Source of the DNA: Codonopsis lanceolata
Taxonomy: Eukaryota > Streptophyta > Magnoliopsida > Asterales > Campanulaceae
Assembly: GCA_013146195.2 (NCBI GenBank)
Contig: CM028381.1
Coordinates: 62,192,744-62,256,743 of the forward strand
Direction of reading: 5' to 3'
Length of the DNA stretch: 64,000 nt
The notes beneath the pieces are model-generated. The model was given only the letters and a program-made list of their open reading frames with translations, had not been told where the DNA came from and did no database searches. Of this stretch, positions 33,541 to 45,430 are shown in pieces. The position numbers and the translations under genes are program-made. The stretch's first letter is position 1. Each line of letters begins with the position of its first letter.

Positions 33541-33880
33541 AATAGTAGTGGAGATGAGATTGGTGGTAGGGGGAGTAGTAGATATGGTGGGAGTGGTGGT
33601 GGTTGGGAGAGTAGTGGAGATGGGAGTGGTGGAAGGGGGAGTAGTAGAGATGGGGGGAATGGTGGTGGTAGGTAAGGAAGTGGAGATGGGAGAGGTGGTA
33701 GGGGGAGTAGTAGAGAGAGTAGTAGAGATGATGGGAGTGGTGGTGGTAGGAGGAGTAGTAGAGATGATGGGAGTGGTGGTAGGAGGAGTAGTAGAGATGA
33801 TGGGAGTGGTGGTTGTAGGGAGAGTAGTGGAGATGGGAGTGGTGGTTGGGGGAGTAGTAGAGATGGTGGGATTGGCATTT
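33541..33880 (-). repeat. Coding minisatellite (Thr/Pro/Ile-rich)
   Basis: Imperfect units of about 45-60 bp built on the minus-strand words ACTACTCC, ACCACCACTCCCATC and ATCTCTACT encode repeats such as TTPPTTTPIIST. It lies inside the last exon of the DUF1985-type gene. The same tract is open in several frames on both strands because of its composition. Confidence 0.8.
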
Positions 33881-35589
33881 CAGATTCTGGAAAAGGAAGC
33901 AAAACTTGGAAAAGTAGGAGAAAAGTCACGGGTGGGAGTCAATGCCAAGTTGGGGGGTGATGCTTGTTGTCGAGCAAGATCTAAACTTGTTTTTAGATCA
34001 TCCTGTCAATTCAAGTAGGTAAGTAAGCTTAGGTAAGTATAAACTAATTAATATTCACAACCAATTACTCAAAATCAAAAGGGCAAATACTTTACCACTT
34101 TTCGATCCAAGGCTGTCACTTCAGTCCTAAGATGATCAATCTTTTGGTCCATCTTCTGCAATAAATCAAAAATTGCACTGATATAAGGAGTGCTAGTGCT
34201 GGTGCTAGTCACAACGAGAGAGGGAGAGGGATGTTGTCGGGAGGAAAGTTGCTGCTGCTGCTGTTGACGGCCTTCATCTTCAACATGTTCAGCCACAACA
34301 TGGAAGGATGTGCTCCAATCAGCGCCAAACTGTCGCTCATACTCAACAACATAGGGCTGTTGTTTTTCTACCTCAATGGGGGTCAATGGAACAAGCACTT
34401 CATCCTGTCAATTGAGCAAAATATCAACTTCATTAATCAACTCTACTAGGCACTACTGTTTATAAAATAACAAAGTTTGGAACCACAACTTTATTAATCA
34501 AACTCTACATTTACCTTTGTAATATCCAATGTATGGATAATTTCCTCATAGCTGGGATTTTGGCAAGACTTCCAATTACACATTCTGGGAGTTTTCGGCA
34601 CTTGACTATCGATGTTTGATAGCTCATATAAGTCTATAAATCCAGGAAAATCATGGCACAACTCAAATATCCAAACCTGCATTTAAAAAATGTTACATAT
34701 TAGAAGCATATCAAATTTAAATAATTACATAACTATTCAATATAAAATTGGCTAACCATATAATATATACAATTGGTTACCTGTAATGCCAACGGAAAGC
34801 CGTTGCATACAGAAGTCTGAGCACGAGAAGTAGCCATCTTCATCATTGAATTGAGAAGGTGGGGATAGGACTTTGTTCCCCATGGATATTTATTGAACAA
34901 ATCCAAATTTTCAACTATACTTAACACACCAACATCAATAGCAGCATTAGGTGAAATACCCCTTAGCACATACTCCCAAACAACTGCAAGACCCAACTTC
35001 AGTTTATCATCCATGTTAGTTGCATCTATAATTTTTTTTAACTCTTCAGCTTCACGCCCTCTCTCAGAAAATATTTATCCACTAGTGCCTTGGTACTAGG
35101 GATCTCATCGTAATAATCTTCTAATAATCCAGGTTTTAAACCTGTGATTAAGGTGTAGTCCGAAAAGGCAAATCTTACTTCTTGACCACCAATAAAAAAC
35201 CATATTTCATTTTTATTATTTGTTGGTGAATGAATCCTAAAAAGTGCTAACACATGCATCAGCACATTGCTCTTACTCATATTCTTTCTCATCTTATACA
35301 GCTCACCAAAAGCTGACAACAAGAAAAGATTTTGGTGTGCTTCATCCAATTAATTATAAACCTCATCTAATACTAACAGATTACATCTTGATGTAACCTT
35401 CGCTTTGTACCAGTCATCACGAGCAACAATATATCCTGCCATATTCTCTGTAATAGAAATACAAATTAAACATTAAAACAAGGAACTATAATCTACGGCT
35501 ATTAAAACAAGGTTTACTGACAGTGAAATTCATGAACCATATGAAATTACACTTGGTTTACAGACATGATTTTATAAACCGGGTTATAA

Positions 35590-36115
35590 AACACATGGTT
35601 ATAAAGCAAATTGGTTTTGTCAATATAAACAAAAAGGCAGGTATATGGTTTATTAATAAACCATAGATAAACCATGTCATTGTCTGATAATAATGTTAAC
35701 TGGTCTGTGGTTTATAAAAAAAGTTACCAAACAGCAGGTTTGCACCTTGTTTTCCAAACTGGTTTACCAAACAACAGGTTTGCAAACTGGTTTATCAATA
35801 TAAACAAAAAGGCAGGTACATGGTTTATTGATAAAAAAGCAGTCGACTCAAAAGGCATGTACATGGTTTGCAAACTGGTTTGTCAATATAAACAAAAAGG
35901 TAGGTACATGGTTCGTAAATTGGTTTGTCAATATAAACAAAAAGGCAGGTACATGGTTTATTGATAAAAATAGTGCAGGTCGACTCAAAAAGGCAGGTAC
36001 ATGGTTTGCAAACTGGTTTGTCAATATAAACAAAAAGGTAGGTACATGGTTTGTAAATTGGTTTGTCAATATAAACAAAAAGGCAGGTACATGGTTTATT
36101 GATAAAACAGTCGAG
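35590..36115. repeat. Minisatellite in intron 1 of the DUF1985-type gene
   Basis: Units of about 45 bp, built around TTTGTCAATATAAACAAAAA and AGGTACATGGTTT, recur at about 35610, 35790, 35880, 35925, 36015 and 36060. They form a higher-order unit of about 135 bp that includes TTGATAAAA and GTCGACTCAAAAAGGC. It lies within the predicted intron 36183-35448. Confidence 0.85.
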
Positions 36116-36340
36116 GTCGACTCAAATTATCAACCATAAAGACAACATTAAAACCCTAAGCGAAAAAGCAATGTAAGGTTTACCTGGTTCTGAATCGATT
36201 ATCACGGACGAATTAGGGTTTCTTGAAATCTCTTGAGCTTTGAATCAAAATCCAAAATCAAATTGAAATCGATGGTCGTCACTGAGAGGGTTCTAGGTCG
36301 ACAAATGTTGCGTTATAATGAACTGTGAGTTTGTTCAGAT

Positions 36341-36640
36341 CGACCACAGGTGTGTATATACGTATTGGGGTAAGTAGTCGACAGATAAACCAAGTGGTTT
36401 ATTGGATAAACCGATGTATATCCAATAAATCCACGTTGGTCAAAAAATTTACTCATGGTCGATATGTCGACCACTTGACAACCACTTTCGTCGACCACTT
36501 TACGCAGGGGCGTTTTGGTCAAATCCATAAGTGGGTTTGTCAAAGGCCATATATGTATAACAACCGGGTTATTTGGCCATATTTGACCAATGCCACGTCG
36601 CTTTATTGTAGAAAAATATATACAAGTAGCGTTTAGAGTT
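36341..36640 (-). promoter_or_regulatory. Upstream region of the DUF1985-type gene
   Basis: On the minus strand a TATATAC-type box lies near 36351-36358, upstream of the predicted leader. GGTTTATTGGATAAACC (about 36396-36412) echoes the words of the tandem arrays. Near 36574-36599 is TTTGGCCATATTTGACCAAT, the partner of the inverted motif near 18753-18778. Confidence 0.4.
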
Positions 36641-37494
36641 TAGATTAGGTCTTATCGGGTAGTTGCTGTTATCGGGTCATACGATAAGTCACAATAACAA
36701 ATGGATTGATATTTAGCTGGCTGATAACACTGTAAATCTAGTGTTCTAAAAATGTTATACATCAAATCACCTAAATAGTGGTGGTAAATTCTGTGAACAT
36801 AGGCATACCCATTTAGACCATTAAGTTTTATGGATATAATATGGACGCCCACATTTTCACCTCTTACTTTCACGATCAATTTTTTTTTTGTATAATTCAA
36901 AGTTATTTCTCTTTATAAAATTATATTTCTATCAATAATCATTCATTAAGACAGAGAGAGTGTGGGGTAGAGAGAGATGTATGGTTGCTACTTGTTCTTC
37001 GGGTTTGGCTTTCAGAACCAAAGAAATAGTCGGTGGGAGTAATTGTTATTTTATAAGAATAAAAAATTGACCGATTTTTTTAATTTTTTTTTCGATATCA
37101 TATTACTTTTTCTATATGGTCAATTACGTATTTTTTTGTTATGAAAAAAATATATATCAGATTTCTATTTAAAAACAATCGATTTGACATAAAAATTAAG
37201 GAACTAAGGGAATATTTTATTTCAATTAACATACGGCAAAAGTAAAAATATGTTCTTGTTTTGATATTATTAGTGATTCTGCCAACACTAACACGCCATG
37301 TAAAGTTTTTGAGTTCTTTTCAGAAATTTGGTTGTATTGGAAATGGTGACAGAGGTTAAAATGCTACAAAATAAGTTGGCATTTTCCAATTATCGTGGTT
37401 GTAATCATATATATATGGTTAGTTGTAACTTTTGATAATTTTTTGTAAAAGAATATTATTTTTTTTACGATTTTTGTATTTATTTGATAAGTGC
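36641..37494. other. Spacer without recognised gene
   Basis: AT-rich. Open frames are short and lack any recognisable motif. No terminal repeats that I can support. Confidence 0.5.
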
Positions 37495-37664
37495 ATGTTA
37501 ATGAGTAAATGAGCGCCCATGGGCGCCCATGCCCATTTAGTGTCCACCCATATATGCACATGTTATTAAATGAGCACTTACTTGCCCGTCCATTTGAGCC
37601 TGCCGCCCATTTAGGCCCGCCCACGCCCATCCATACCCGCCTATTTGTCACCTCTACACCTAAT
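37495..37664. repeat. hAT-like terminal fragment (GGGCGCCC-rich)
   Basis: Repeats of GCGCCCATGGGCGCCCATG and GCCCGCCCACGCCC end at GTCACCTCTACACC. On the opposite strand this reads as a TAGAGGTGACAAAT-type end, as in several hAT MITEs. No matching other end was found. Confidence 0.4.
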
Positions 37665-37975
37665 AACCTAATATCTATTTTTAATATATTTTTTTATTAT
37701 AACCTAATTTTTAAACATTAATTTTTTAAATAATATCACCTAATAATTTAAATATAATGATTATATTATAATATCAAAATTTTAAAGTAAAACCAGAAAT
37801 TTACTATCATTCTAAAGTTCAAAATATTACAAAAATAGTTAGTAATTCAATTATTCATAGGTCCGTTAACAAATTATAAATTTACAACAATAATTTAATA
37901 ATTTAAAATTAATATTTATTTATTTATTTTTAAAACCCATAAATGATATTATTTTGGGCTAATTTTTTTAATTAA
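37665..37975. repeat. Second copy of an AT-rich dispersed repeat (see 20005-20300)
   Basis: Long shared words include TATTATAACCTAAT, ATCACCTAATAATTTAAA, AAAACCAGAAATTTA (AAAACTAGAAATTTA in the other copy), ATTACAAAAATAGTTA and TAGGTCCGTTAAC. Only the interior is shared; the GGTTCTAA-type ends of the first copy are missing. Confidence 0.75.
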
Positions 37976-38850
37976 AAATGTAAAAAATATGCAGTTGTCG
38001 TCTACAACTGATGCGGATTATTTGAAGAATTATCTTGCCATAAGAACTACCCAAATGAAGAGGGTCAGGTTGAGAACCTCATGGCTTATAGGGGCTATTT
38101 TGTGGGTTGTTTGGTGAGTTAACTTAGCATGGCTCAACAAAGTTGATACGTGCTTTTGGATGAAGTATCATAAGTGGAAAGATAAACAAATGGTAAATGA
38201 CGGGTTGAGTACATTGTGTCTCATATGGACTGCATGGCGAGTACTTGTTGAATGGGCAAAGCAAAGTGAATGGGTTTTTTGGATTGGTTACAAGGCATGG
38301 GATGGCATAGGCTTTGAGAGAGCCACGGCTTGGGAAGGCTTTACTTGGGAGGCAATTATTTGGGGCAGCTCATGGTGGAATGGAAGATTGCGTGGAAGTT
38401 ATTTAGGGCTCAAAAAACGAGGTACATGGAAAGAGAGAAGACGGAAGCCGCATTGGGCTTCACAAGGGACGACCAAAGCAATCCTTAAGCTTGAAGGATT
38501 CACTTAAATTAAGTTATTCAAGTTAATTCCCGTTTTTTGGCAACTTAGGGTTTTAGATTTCTAGTTTCCTTTGTTAGTTGGGTTTTAATTGCTTTCCTAG
38601 TTAATTGTAAGTCCTTCAAGGACTAAGATTTATTTAATGTAGTTTCCTTATTGAATTGTAATTAGAATACTTTTAAGGGTTAGGGTTTAGTTTCTAGTAT
38701 AAATAAGGTTTTACTTTCATTATATTTTAGAAGTTGAATTTTGAGAAAAAGTTATAGAAAAGAGTAAATGAATTTGTTCAACTATAGTGTATTTCTTTCT
38801 TAGTGGCTAGAAAGTAATTTACAAGGGATCTTTACATTAGGCAAGTGAAA
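37976..38850 (+). repeat. Possible LTR-like fragment with TATA box; Trp-rich ORF not credible
   Basis: A GTATAAATAAGG box lies near 38698-38709, after a stretch with TCCTTTGTTAGTTGGGTT and GTCCTTCAAGGACT that resembles plant LTR leaders. An open frame at 38160-38507 (115 codons) is very rich in Trp and Gly with no known motif, and is probably chance. Without a second copy I cannot call an element. Confidence 0.35.
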
Positions 38851-39805
38851 CCTAGAGATGCCAAACGGGACGGGCCGGGCCGGTCTGAAATTGTGGCGGG
38901 CCTCATAGAACTCAAGCCCGACCTATGTGCACTTCGGGCCTATGGGCCAAAAAAATCACTATTTTTTATTAAAAAAAACTCACAAATTAGCTAATAAAAG
39001 TTATATAACACATCAAAAGTTCAAAACACACATACTTACTAGTCTAACTTACACAATTATAAAACAAAAGTGCAACCAAAGCAAATAGAAACAAAGGTAG
39101 TAACTTCAACAATTAAACGAAACAGAAACTAGAAAAACTATAATGTTACAGACCAAAGAAAAAATACATGTGCTACTTGAAGGGTATTTTTTTTTCAAAA
39201 AAGTTATAACCAAATTGAAGTTCATCATACTGTCCCCAATTTTTTAATATGTGTTTTCTGAGGATTGACAAAGTTTTTTGGGTTCTAGTTTACAAAACCA
39301 TACTAACTAGCAAATGTTCATTTTTTTATTCGCCCAACACAATCTAACATTAATTTTTTTTTATCAAGTTTATACTATTGAGGGTTTTTATTAGCTAATA
39401 TCAGAAAGATACTCAATTAAATAGATTAGTTTCGATAAAATTACTAACCACAACCATACTAAACTAGATTGGAACTTGGAAGATCAACTTCATTTCCTCT
39501 TTGTAAGTGTCACTTCCATCAATTTAAAATATGAATTTCAACAAAAAAGAGAACAATGATTTGGAAATAGATCATAATGTGTCATAAATTTATCTAACTA
39601 AAAGAAAAATAAAAGAAAAAAAAGTAGTCAAAATGAATGTCTGGTAGTTTTTTCTTTTTAGATTTATGTTTTAGTTTTTAATTTTGTAATTAAGTTGAAG
39701 TGTTTAACTTTATGATCGGGTCGGGTCGTACTTTTCGGGCTTTTTAAGGTCGGGCCAAAGAGGCCCCGCTTTTTCCGGGCCTTCTAAATTAAGGCCCATG
39801 CCCTT
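38851..39805. mobile_element. hAT-like non-autonomous remnant with GGGCC-rich ends
   Basis: The left end CTAGAGATGCCAAACGGGAC continues with GGGCCGGGCCGG and GGGCCTATGGGCC. The right part (39715-39805) holds GGGTCGGGTCG, GGTCGGGCC and GGCCCATGCCC in the opposite sense. TAGAGATGCCAAAC is a typical hAT-type end. The right terminus has lost its matching repeat, and no 8 bp duplication is visible. The AT-rich middle has no ORF. Confidence 0.5.
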
Positions 39806-40477
39806 AAAAGCACAGAAAACATTGTTAAAAATGACCAAAATGTCCTTCACGTGAAATACCATGTGCACCTTAACGTCATATTGGTAACCTTAGTAGTGTC
39901 TAGGGGGCAAACTAGAAAAAACTTATACAATGACATATGAAAATGACACAAAAGTTAGGTTGGGTGGTAAAGTGAGACTTTATAGATACTCTGGGTGAAT
40001 TTTGTATTTTAGAGTGTAAGTATATTTTTTGAGATTGTCAGTTTGATTTATATAAAACAGTTTATTATTTTCCAAAGAGAGTCATAAATTTCATAAACGA
40101 CATAAGCTAAGTCTCCAACAACAATGTGCTTATCTAAGAAAGTAAGCTTGAATTGTTTTCAATTCCAACACCGATAAAAGTGAATGAATTCATGTTTGGT
40201 ATTAAAAAAAGATTTAAAAATAACTAATAAAAAAGACAAATGTGTAGGATAAGTTGCAATATAATGACTAAAAGCTTACATTATAAATTACCGAAAAATA
40301 AAATATCGAAAAACCTAAACACACAACAACACAATTTATAAGTTTCAAAACTATAAAGATTAAAACAAAAAAGCATCCAATAATTAAAAGTAAACAAAAA
40401 AGTTAAGAAACTGACAAATCACTTTAAAAAACCATTAACACCAAGTGCGTTAACCACGTGTAACACACATGAACCTT
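39806..40477. other. Spacer without recognised gene
   Basis: AT-rich with no supported reading frame. It ends abruptly at 40478, where sequence of the element D LTR begins. Confidence 0.5.
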
Positions 40478-41500
40478 ACTAGTATATAGATATACATTCC
40501 TTTATAGATGTTGATTCTTTGTGAAATGTTTTCTGACTTATTTGGTTTGTTTATGATCACGGAATTTCACCCTAGTCGTTTGGACGGTTTAGTACATGAG
40601 CAGAGAGGCTATCTTGAGAAGTGTCGAGTATACGACACGTCTTCGTGGGTTTTTGTTGTAACAATGCGATGACATGTTTTATTATAAAATGTTTCATTTA
40701 TGATATGATGTTTGTAGTAGTGTACTGAGTCTTAATGACTCACTCTGTACTTTACTTTCCAGTGTGCAGTTGTTCGCTTGCCGCGTCGAGGCCGAGTAGA
40801 TCTCGTCTGTAGCAGAGCCACATATCGATAGTTGGGTTGAGGTCGTGATATCCATGCAGTTATCTCCTCCCGAGCTTTTGCTAGCGGAGCCTAGTCCGCT
40901 TATTTCAGTATTTATATTTGTGTCCTTTTATTTTGTAAAGTTATATAAACTTTGCAGTCGGATAGATTGTTCTAGTATTGCTGTATTATTCCAATAGCCG
41001 ACATTTGTAGTTGGGCACGAGAACTCCATAGTAGAGTAATCTGTCAGTTGTACCCCGGGCAGTAGTAGCTTCAGGGATTTAATTGTTCTAGTTATCCTAG
41101 TTGTTGTATTTGTTACCCTGGTATGCTTTAGCTGTGGGTCATTGTTATATCAGGTTGATTTTTGACGGAACGCCGGCCTGGAGTGCCGATGGTTAGTTCT
41201 GCGTCTGCAATGTTGCGGCACACGAGCTTCGTTTTCATACCTCGTGAGGCAACACCTCTCTTGGTTTCATTTGTTTCAGTCTCGAGCGCTTAAGCTCGAA
41301 GGCTTGTCCTTTAACGCTTCCGCATCTTCGAAATTTTGAAAGCCGTATTTTAGTCCGGTTTCTTGTTCGTGTCTAGAGCTTGTTGGCTCGAATGTTCCAC
41401 TTGCACTTTGTTTTAGCAAGTGTTTGTCCTCTCTTGTGTAGTTCCAACGGGACGACCTCGAGATTCTGTACTGGAATCCGGGTCGGGTCGGGTCGTGACA
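40478..41500 (+). repeat. Element D 5' LTR, 5'-truncated
   Basis: Only the last 1.02 kb is present. Its first 255 bp match the right-hand LTR at 58800-59055; the rest (to GGGTCGTGACA) is the part the right-hand copy lacks. Confidence 0.72.
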
Positions 41501-41502
41501 GT

Positions 41503-41516
41503 TGGTATCAGAACTT
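41503..41516 (+). promoter_or_regulatory. Element D primer-binding site (initiator tRNA-Met type)
   Basis: TGGTATCAGAACTT begins two bases after the LTR-ending CA at 41500. TGGTATCAGA is the standard complement of the 3' end of plant initiator tRNA-Met. Confidence 0.8.
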
Positions 41517-42665
41517 AAGTTAGCTATAAGCCAGGATAGGTTCCATGGCCTAGGTTGGGTTTGGGTTATCGTCGAGTATTTACCTTCGAGTGTACTGTAT
41601 TGTGCCTTGGTGGCATGTTCTTTTGTACAAGTGTAGGACTTGGAGTACTAAGTTCAGTTGATCTAGATTGCCGTGAGTGTAATTTTGTTTCTAGGAGTAT
41701 TATATTCCTCCTATGTCGTTTTTAGTTGCAGTTATACCAAGAGCGTGTGCTGTGGTTCCATAGAGCCATTGTTTCTTAGTCCGTTATTGTGATAGGAGAA
41801 GTTGAGATTGTCGGTCCCGAGACTGATCGTCGTGGTGTTCATTAGATCCAATGTTCGTTGTTGTACGTTTCGAGAGCGGAGTGGCTAAGCCTCCCGTAGT
41901 ACCTAGTGTATTCCGTGATTTCTATATAAGTATATATAGTTATTGTAGTACCTAATCGTGTGTGTTCGTGTTACCTAGTGACTTTGAGACGCATTGGTTT
42001 TCTTTGATTTAAACCTAATACATAGATGAGAGTATTAGTGTTGTATTCTTACATAGTAGATTAATATACTATGTTACATAATATTGATTTTCATGTTTAT
42101 ATATATGATTACAATATGTGTGCATGAGACTGTGTTAAAGGATGCTTATTTGTGATTCACAAACACCCCGCATCCTATACGACGAAAGCTTTTGAAGTCA
42201 TTTACAGAGGGCCCCTGACTTGATTATCAAGAGGTCTTCGTCGGAGAACTAGAATGGTATAAGATATATAAGAATTGACTGAACATATTACCAAAACGAA
42301 ATGAAACAAGTAAATGGTGTATTGTTATACTTTTGCAAATATGTGCATTTTGTATATGAAAATTTTGCTATGAATAGAAATCTTGATTTATGCAATTCTT
42401 ATGAGTGTAATCCAGGGTTTGCTAAACTTGTATTACTTGCTTGAACAAATAGCTTGATATGTTAAATGCTCCTAATATTAGCCGGAGTGCTATGATTAAG
42501 CCCAGAAACCTTAGAATGAAAATTGATTGGTTTTTGTGCAAATACTGCACATGAATATGACCATGTAGCATGATAATTATCTACTTCATCATTTGATAGC
42601 AAGTTATTAAACCTTGACATCCACGCCTTGATCGAGACATGTTGAATTCAAGGACGAATTCTTTT
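41517..42665 (+). other. Element D interior, non-coding
   Basis: No gag or pol similarity in any frame. The 5' part resembles a retrotransposon leader and the 3' part an untranslated tail (AATTCAAGGACGAATTC just before the polypurine tract). The coding core appears to have been deleted, or was never present. Confidence 0.65.
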
Positions 42666-42678
42666 AAGGAGGAGAGGA
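42666..42678 (+). promoter_or_regulatory. Element D polypurine tract
   Basis: AAGGAGGAGAGGA lies directly before the LTR start TGTAAGACCCC, as expected for plus-strand priming. Confidence 0.82.
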
Positions 42679-42854
42679 TGTAAGACCCCGATTCCTTGGG
42701 ATTAACTTTGAATGGTTTTGTGTTGAGTTTTGTGCAGCATTGCACACGCTGTAGATCAGATTTCAGTTTGGGCCGCGTATTCGTGCTTATCAGATACAAC
42801 CTGTAGTTTAACAGCCACAGTTTTGTGTAGATGACTCAGAATAGAGATCCGTTT
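42679..42854 (+). repeat. Element D 3' LTR, first part (before element C)
   Basis: The LTR runs from TGTAAGACCCCGATTCC to CGTTT at 42850-42854, the left copy of the element C target duplication. It resumes at 55085. Confidence 0.75.
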
Positions 42855-45415
42855 TGTGGCGACCCCGACCCCGAACCCGAGATGGAACCGCGGACCAGAG
42901 CGCCAAACAAGACAATACGGGACAAGAAAGAAACGAACATGCAAGGACTCAAAATATTTTAAAACTGACGTGACGCAACATTTCAGTCGCAAGAGAACTC
43001 GACACAAAAGGTCGGTATTTTCAAAATCATTTCACCTGATAAAACATTTAAGCAATAATCCAAGTCTTCGGCGACACTACAGCCGGAACCCAAGCTAAGC
43101 AGTAAATAAGACAAGGAAATAAATAAGAGCTAATAGGATGCTCAGCGGAAGTCTATACGTAGTGAACGCTAACAAGATATACAAGGCACGACTAACACAT
43201 TTGCCAGCATCAAGAGAAGATAATTACTACAAGAGTTAATACTACAAGTAGCTAACAAGATACACGAGTACAAAATCTATACAATCCCAAGCATAGTCTA
43301 GATGACTAGCTTATACCCATCGTCCTTGCAAAATACAAAAGAAGAGAAGAGGACTTCTAAGACCACCTCTTCGACTGCAAAAGCCTGATCAAGAGAGAAC
43401 TAAGTATACGAGCACTGCGATCCTCAGCGGGGAGGTCCTGTCCTGCTAGGATCTAAAAAAAGTACAGGGGAACGGGTAAGTCATAAAGACTCGTAAGCTA
43501 TCAATCATGCATGACATGGCAATATGCAACACGTAAGGCAAGACATTATTACAAGCATGTAGATCAAGTATATGAGTTGCACATTATTGCACATAGTCAC
43601 ATAATATGAGGATATAAAGCTGGGCCGCTTCATAGACCTGCAAAACAGACACCTTCATGACGTGCATGAATCGATGGGTGTGATAATACATCGATCTTCC
43701 GAGGATATTCTCGGGATAAACATGAAGTCAATCTCAATGGTCGCGTATTGGTTGGCCGAGAGAGCTCTTCCCCACTGTGGCCAGCAGTGGAGGGTGTGTG
43801 ACATGATCAAGTACGCCAGCTGGACTCATGCAATGCCAAGTAGTATTTACCCAACAATCAATCAGTATGGAACGAGTCCGACAAGAGCGTCCTCGTTCAA
43901 GATTAGTATATAATCTCATCAATAAACAATCAAGATTGAGCTCGACAAGAGCGAACTCAATATATCAAGTATGCATTTATTATGTCATAAAGATACAAGC
44001 ATGATAGTCAATCCATTTCAAGAGTCTAGAATTAGTTTTCTAGTGTAACGTATGTAATAACGTCGTAGGGATCGATCATTGAGCCGGTATTGTTCAATAG
44101 CTCACTATTGTCGACTCCGTTGAGTCATTTCTATAAATCCAAGCTTGTAGAGTTAAAATACTATTTGCATTTCAAACTCTTTTCTAAGTTATCGCATCGA
44201 TTAATCTAAGTCATTAATCCAATTTATAACCATAGCTAACAATAAACTCAAGTTCCTAAATTATGGAACCCTAGATCATGTTTTCCCCAAATAATGGTCG
44301 AAAGTCTATGACCCAAGAATAATAATCATTCCTAATATAGAGTAGAACACTTTTACTTCTAGGCTTAGTGTCCAAATCACGACATTTGCATTCATAGTTT
44401 ATACTTCCAGATTTTCATACTCTCAAACATACTCCAATATCATGGTAGAAATCAAGGAGAGCAACGATTTAGACATGAGAGAAGGGAAGCAAGAAGAGGT
44501 AGCATGTTATCTATAACATGGACCTAAGGGAAATTGATAGCTTACCTCAAGCCAAGCAAAAGCCGGAAGCACGAAAAACTGATCGGTGACAATCGCTCGT
44601 ATCGACGACGACGACGCAACGGCGGTCTCAGAATCGCAAGCGGGTCTTGAATCTCTTGGAAGCCAACCCCTCACGCACTAATCTCACCAATACTCTCACG
44701 CACAAGCTCGCCCTAGACCGGAGAAGACGAGGCGTAGAAATGAGTCGTGAAATGAAGTCTAAAGCTGATGTAGTGTAGATCAGCCCAATTATGTGTTAAT
44801 GGAATCCACATGTCACAAGATGATTGATAGAAAGATGTTTAGCAATCTTAATTAGGCTTAGATTAGGCTAATTAGACTCTAATACAAGTGGTTTAAGTCA
44901 CTAATGGTAGAGGTTTAGTAAGGGTAAGTTCGTAATCAGCCAAAGTTGCAGAAAAATCACGTTTTGCTGGAAATCTTCACTGTTCGGTTGTGGAGGCCGA
45001 ACATCCTTCATAATGTTCGGTTATGGTGGCCGAACAATGCCCAAAATGTTCGGTTGGCAGGGTAGAACAATTCCTCAGGCCATACTTTAGGTCAAACAGG
45101 TCCAGATTTGCACGTATAACGCGTATAAGGCATATACAACTCAAAGAAGCATTAGAATGAGTATCAAGGGTCCTAAAAACAATGATAAAAGTCTCTCAAG
45201 GTCTTGGATAAGTCCAAAAGATCAAAGCCTGAGCAAGAACAAGTCAATCTAGAGTATGCAAGGCAATAGGCGTTTGATACGACAATTACGGTTCGATCAA
45301 GGAATGCAATCAAGTCAATCATGTTAGGGATACTACTAGCATGTTAAAAACATATTCTAATCATGTTAAACATGTATGGAAGACAAGTAATACAAGTAGG
45401 TTTTGGGTTCTCACA
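42855..45415 (-). repeat. Element C 3' LTR (left copy), 2561 bp
   Basis: Near-identical to 52540-55084. The main differences are scattered single bases and one rearranged patch near 44570-44620 (GACGACGACGACG against GACGGCAGCGACG). It contains GTTCGGTTGTGGAGGCCGAAC-type inverted words near 44982-45002, split here as GTTCGGTTGTGG and AGGCCGAAC. Confidence 0.93.
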
Positions 45416-45430
45416 TCCTCCCCCACTTAA
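45416..45430 (-). promoter_or_regulatory. Element C polypurine tract
   Basis: On the element strand AAGTGGGGGAGGA ends exactly at the 3' LTR start (TGTGAGAACCC). Confidence 0.85.

Larger units (their letters stand above)
33022..36340 (-). pseudogene. DUF1985-type gene, five exons, broken (probably transposon-associated)
   Basis: Predicted minus-strand exons are about 36340-36184 (5' UTR), 35447-34781, 34676-34515, 34404-34096 and 34002-33022; all junctions are GT-AG. The ATG is at 35442. The first coding exon matches DUF1985 (PF09331-like): IWFFIGGQEVRFAFSDYTLI, TGLKPG, DKLKLGLAVVWEYVL, FNKYPWGTKSYPHLL, GFPLALQ. It continues across the splice into VWIFELCHDFPGF, RMCNWKS and NPSYEEI. The later exons are Gln-rich, then Thr/Pro-rich, then Lys-rich (KKKRGRK). 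A stop at 35350-35352, a frameshift near 35065 and frame breaks near 33890 make it a pseudogene. DUF1985 proteins are commonly carried by plant Mutator-like elements beside Ulp1-type proteases; no protease domain is visible here. Confidence 0.7.

Noticed and set aside
33341..34018. 225-codon Val/Gly/Met-rich plus-strand ORF
   Set aside because: It is the antisense of the Thr/Pro-rich coding minisatellite; the minus-strand gene with splice sites explains the region.
35674..36139. Repetitive plus-strand ORFs (NWFVNINKK repeats)
   Set aside because: They are translations of the intron minisatellite and have no credible start, promoter or family.
29700..36780. CACTA-type ends for the array plus DUF1985 region
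   Set aside because: CACTA near 29710 and TAGTG near 36776 exist, but the following bases do not form matching inverted repeats and no 3 bp duplication fits.
38160..38507. 115-codon Trp-rich plus-strand ORF as a possible host gene
   Set aside because: Extreme Trp/Gly composition, no motif, no exon partners, and neighbouring sequence looks like an LTR leader.
43662..43913. Reading frame present twice (also 53347-53598), suggesting a conserved small gene
   Set aside because: Both copies lie in the near-identical LTRs of element C; identity is due to the LTR pair, not protein conservation.
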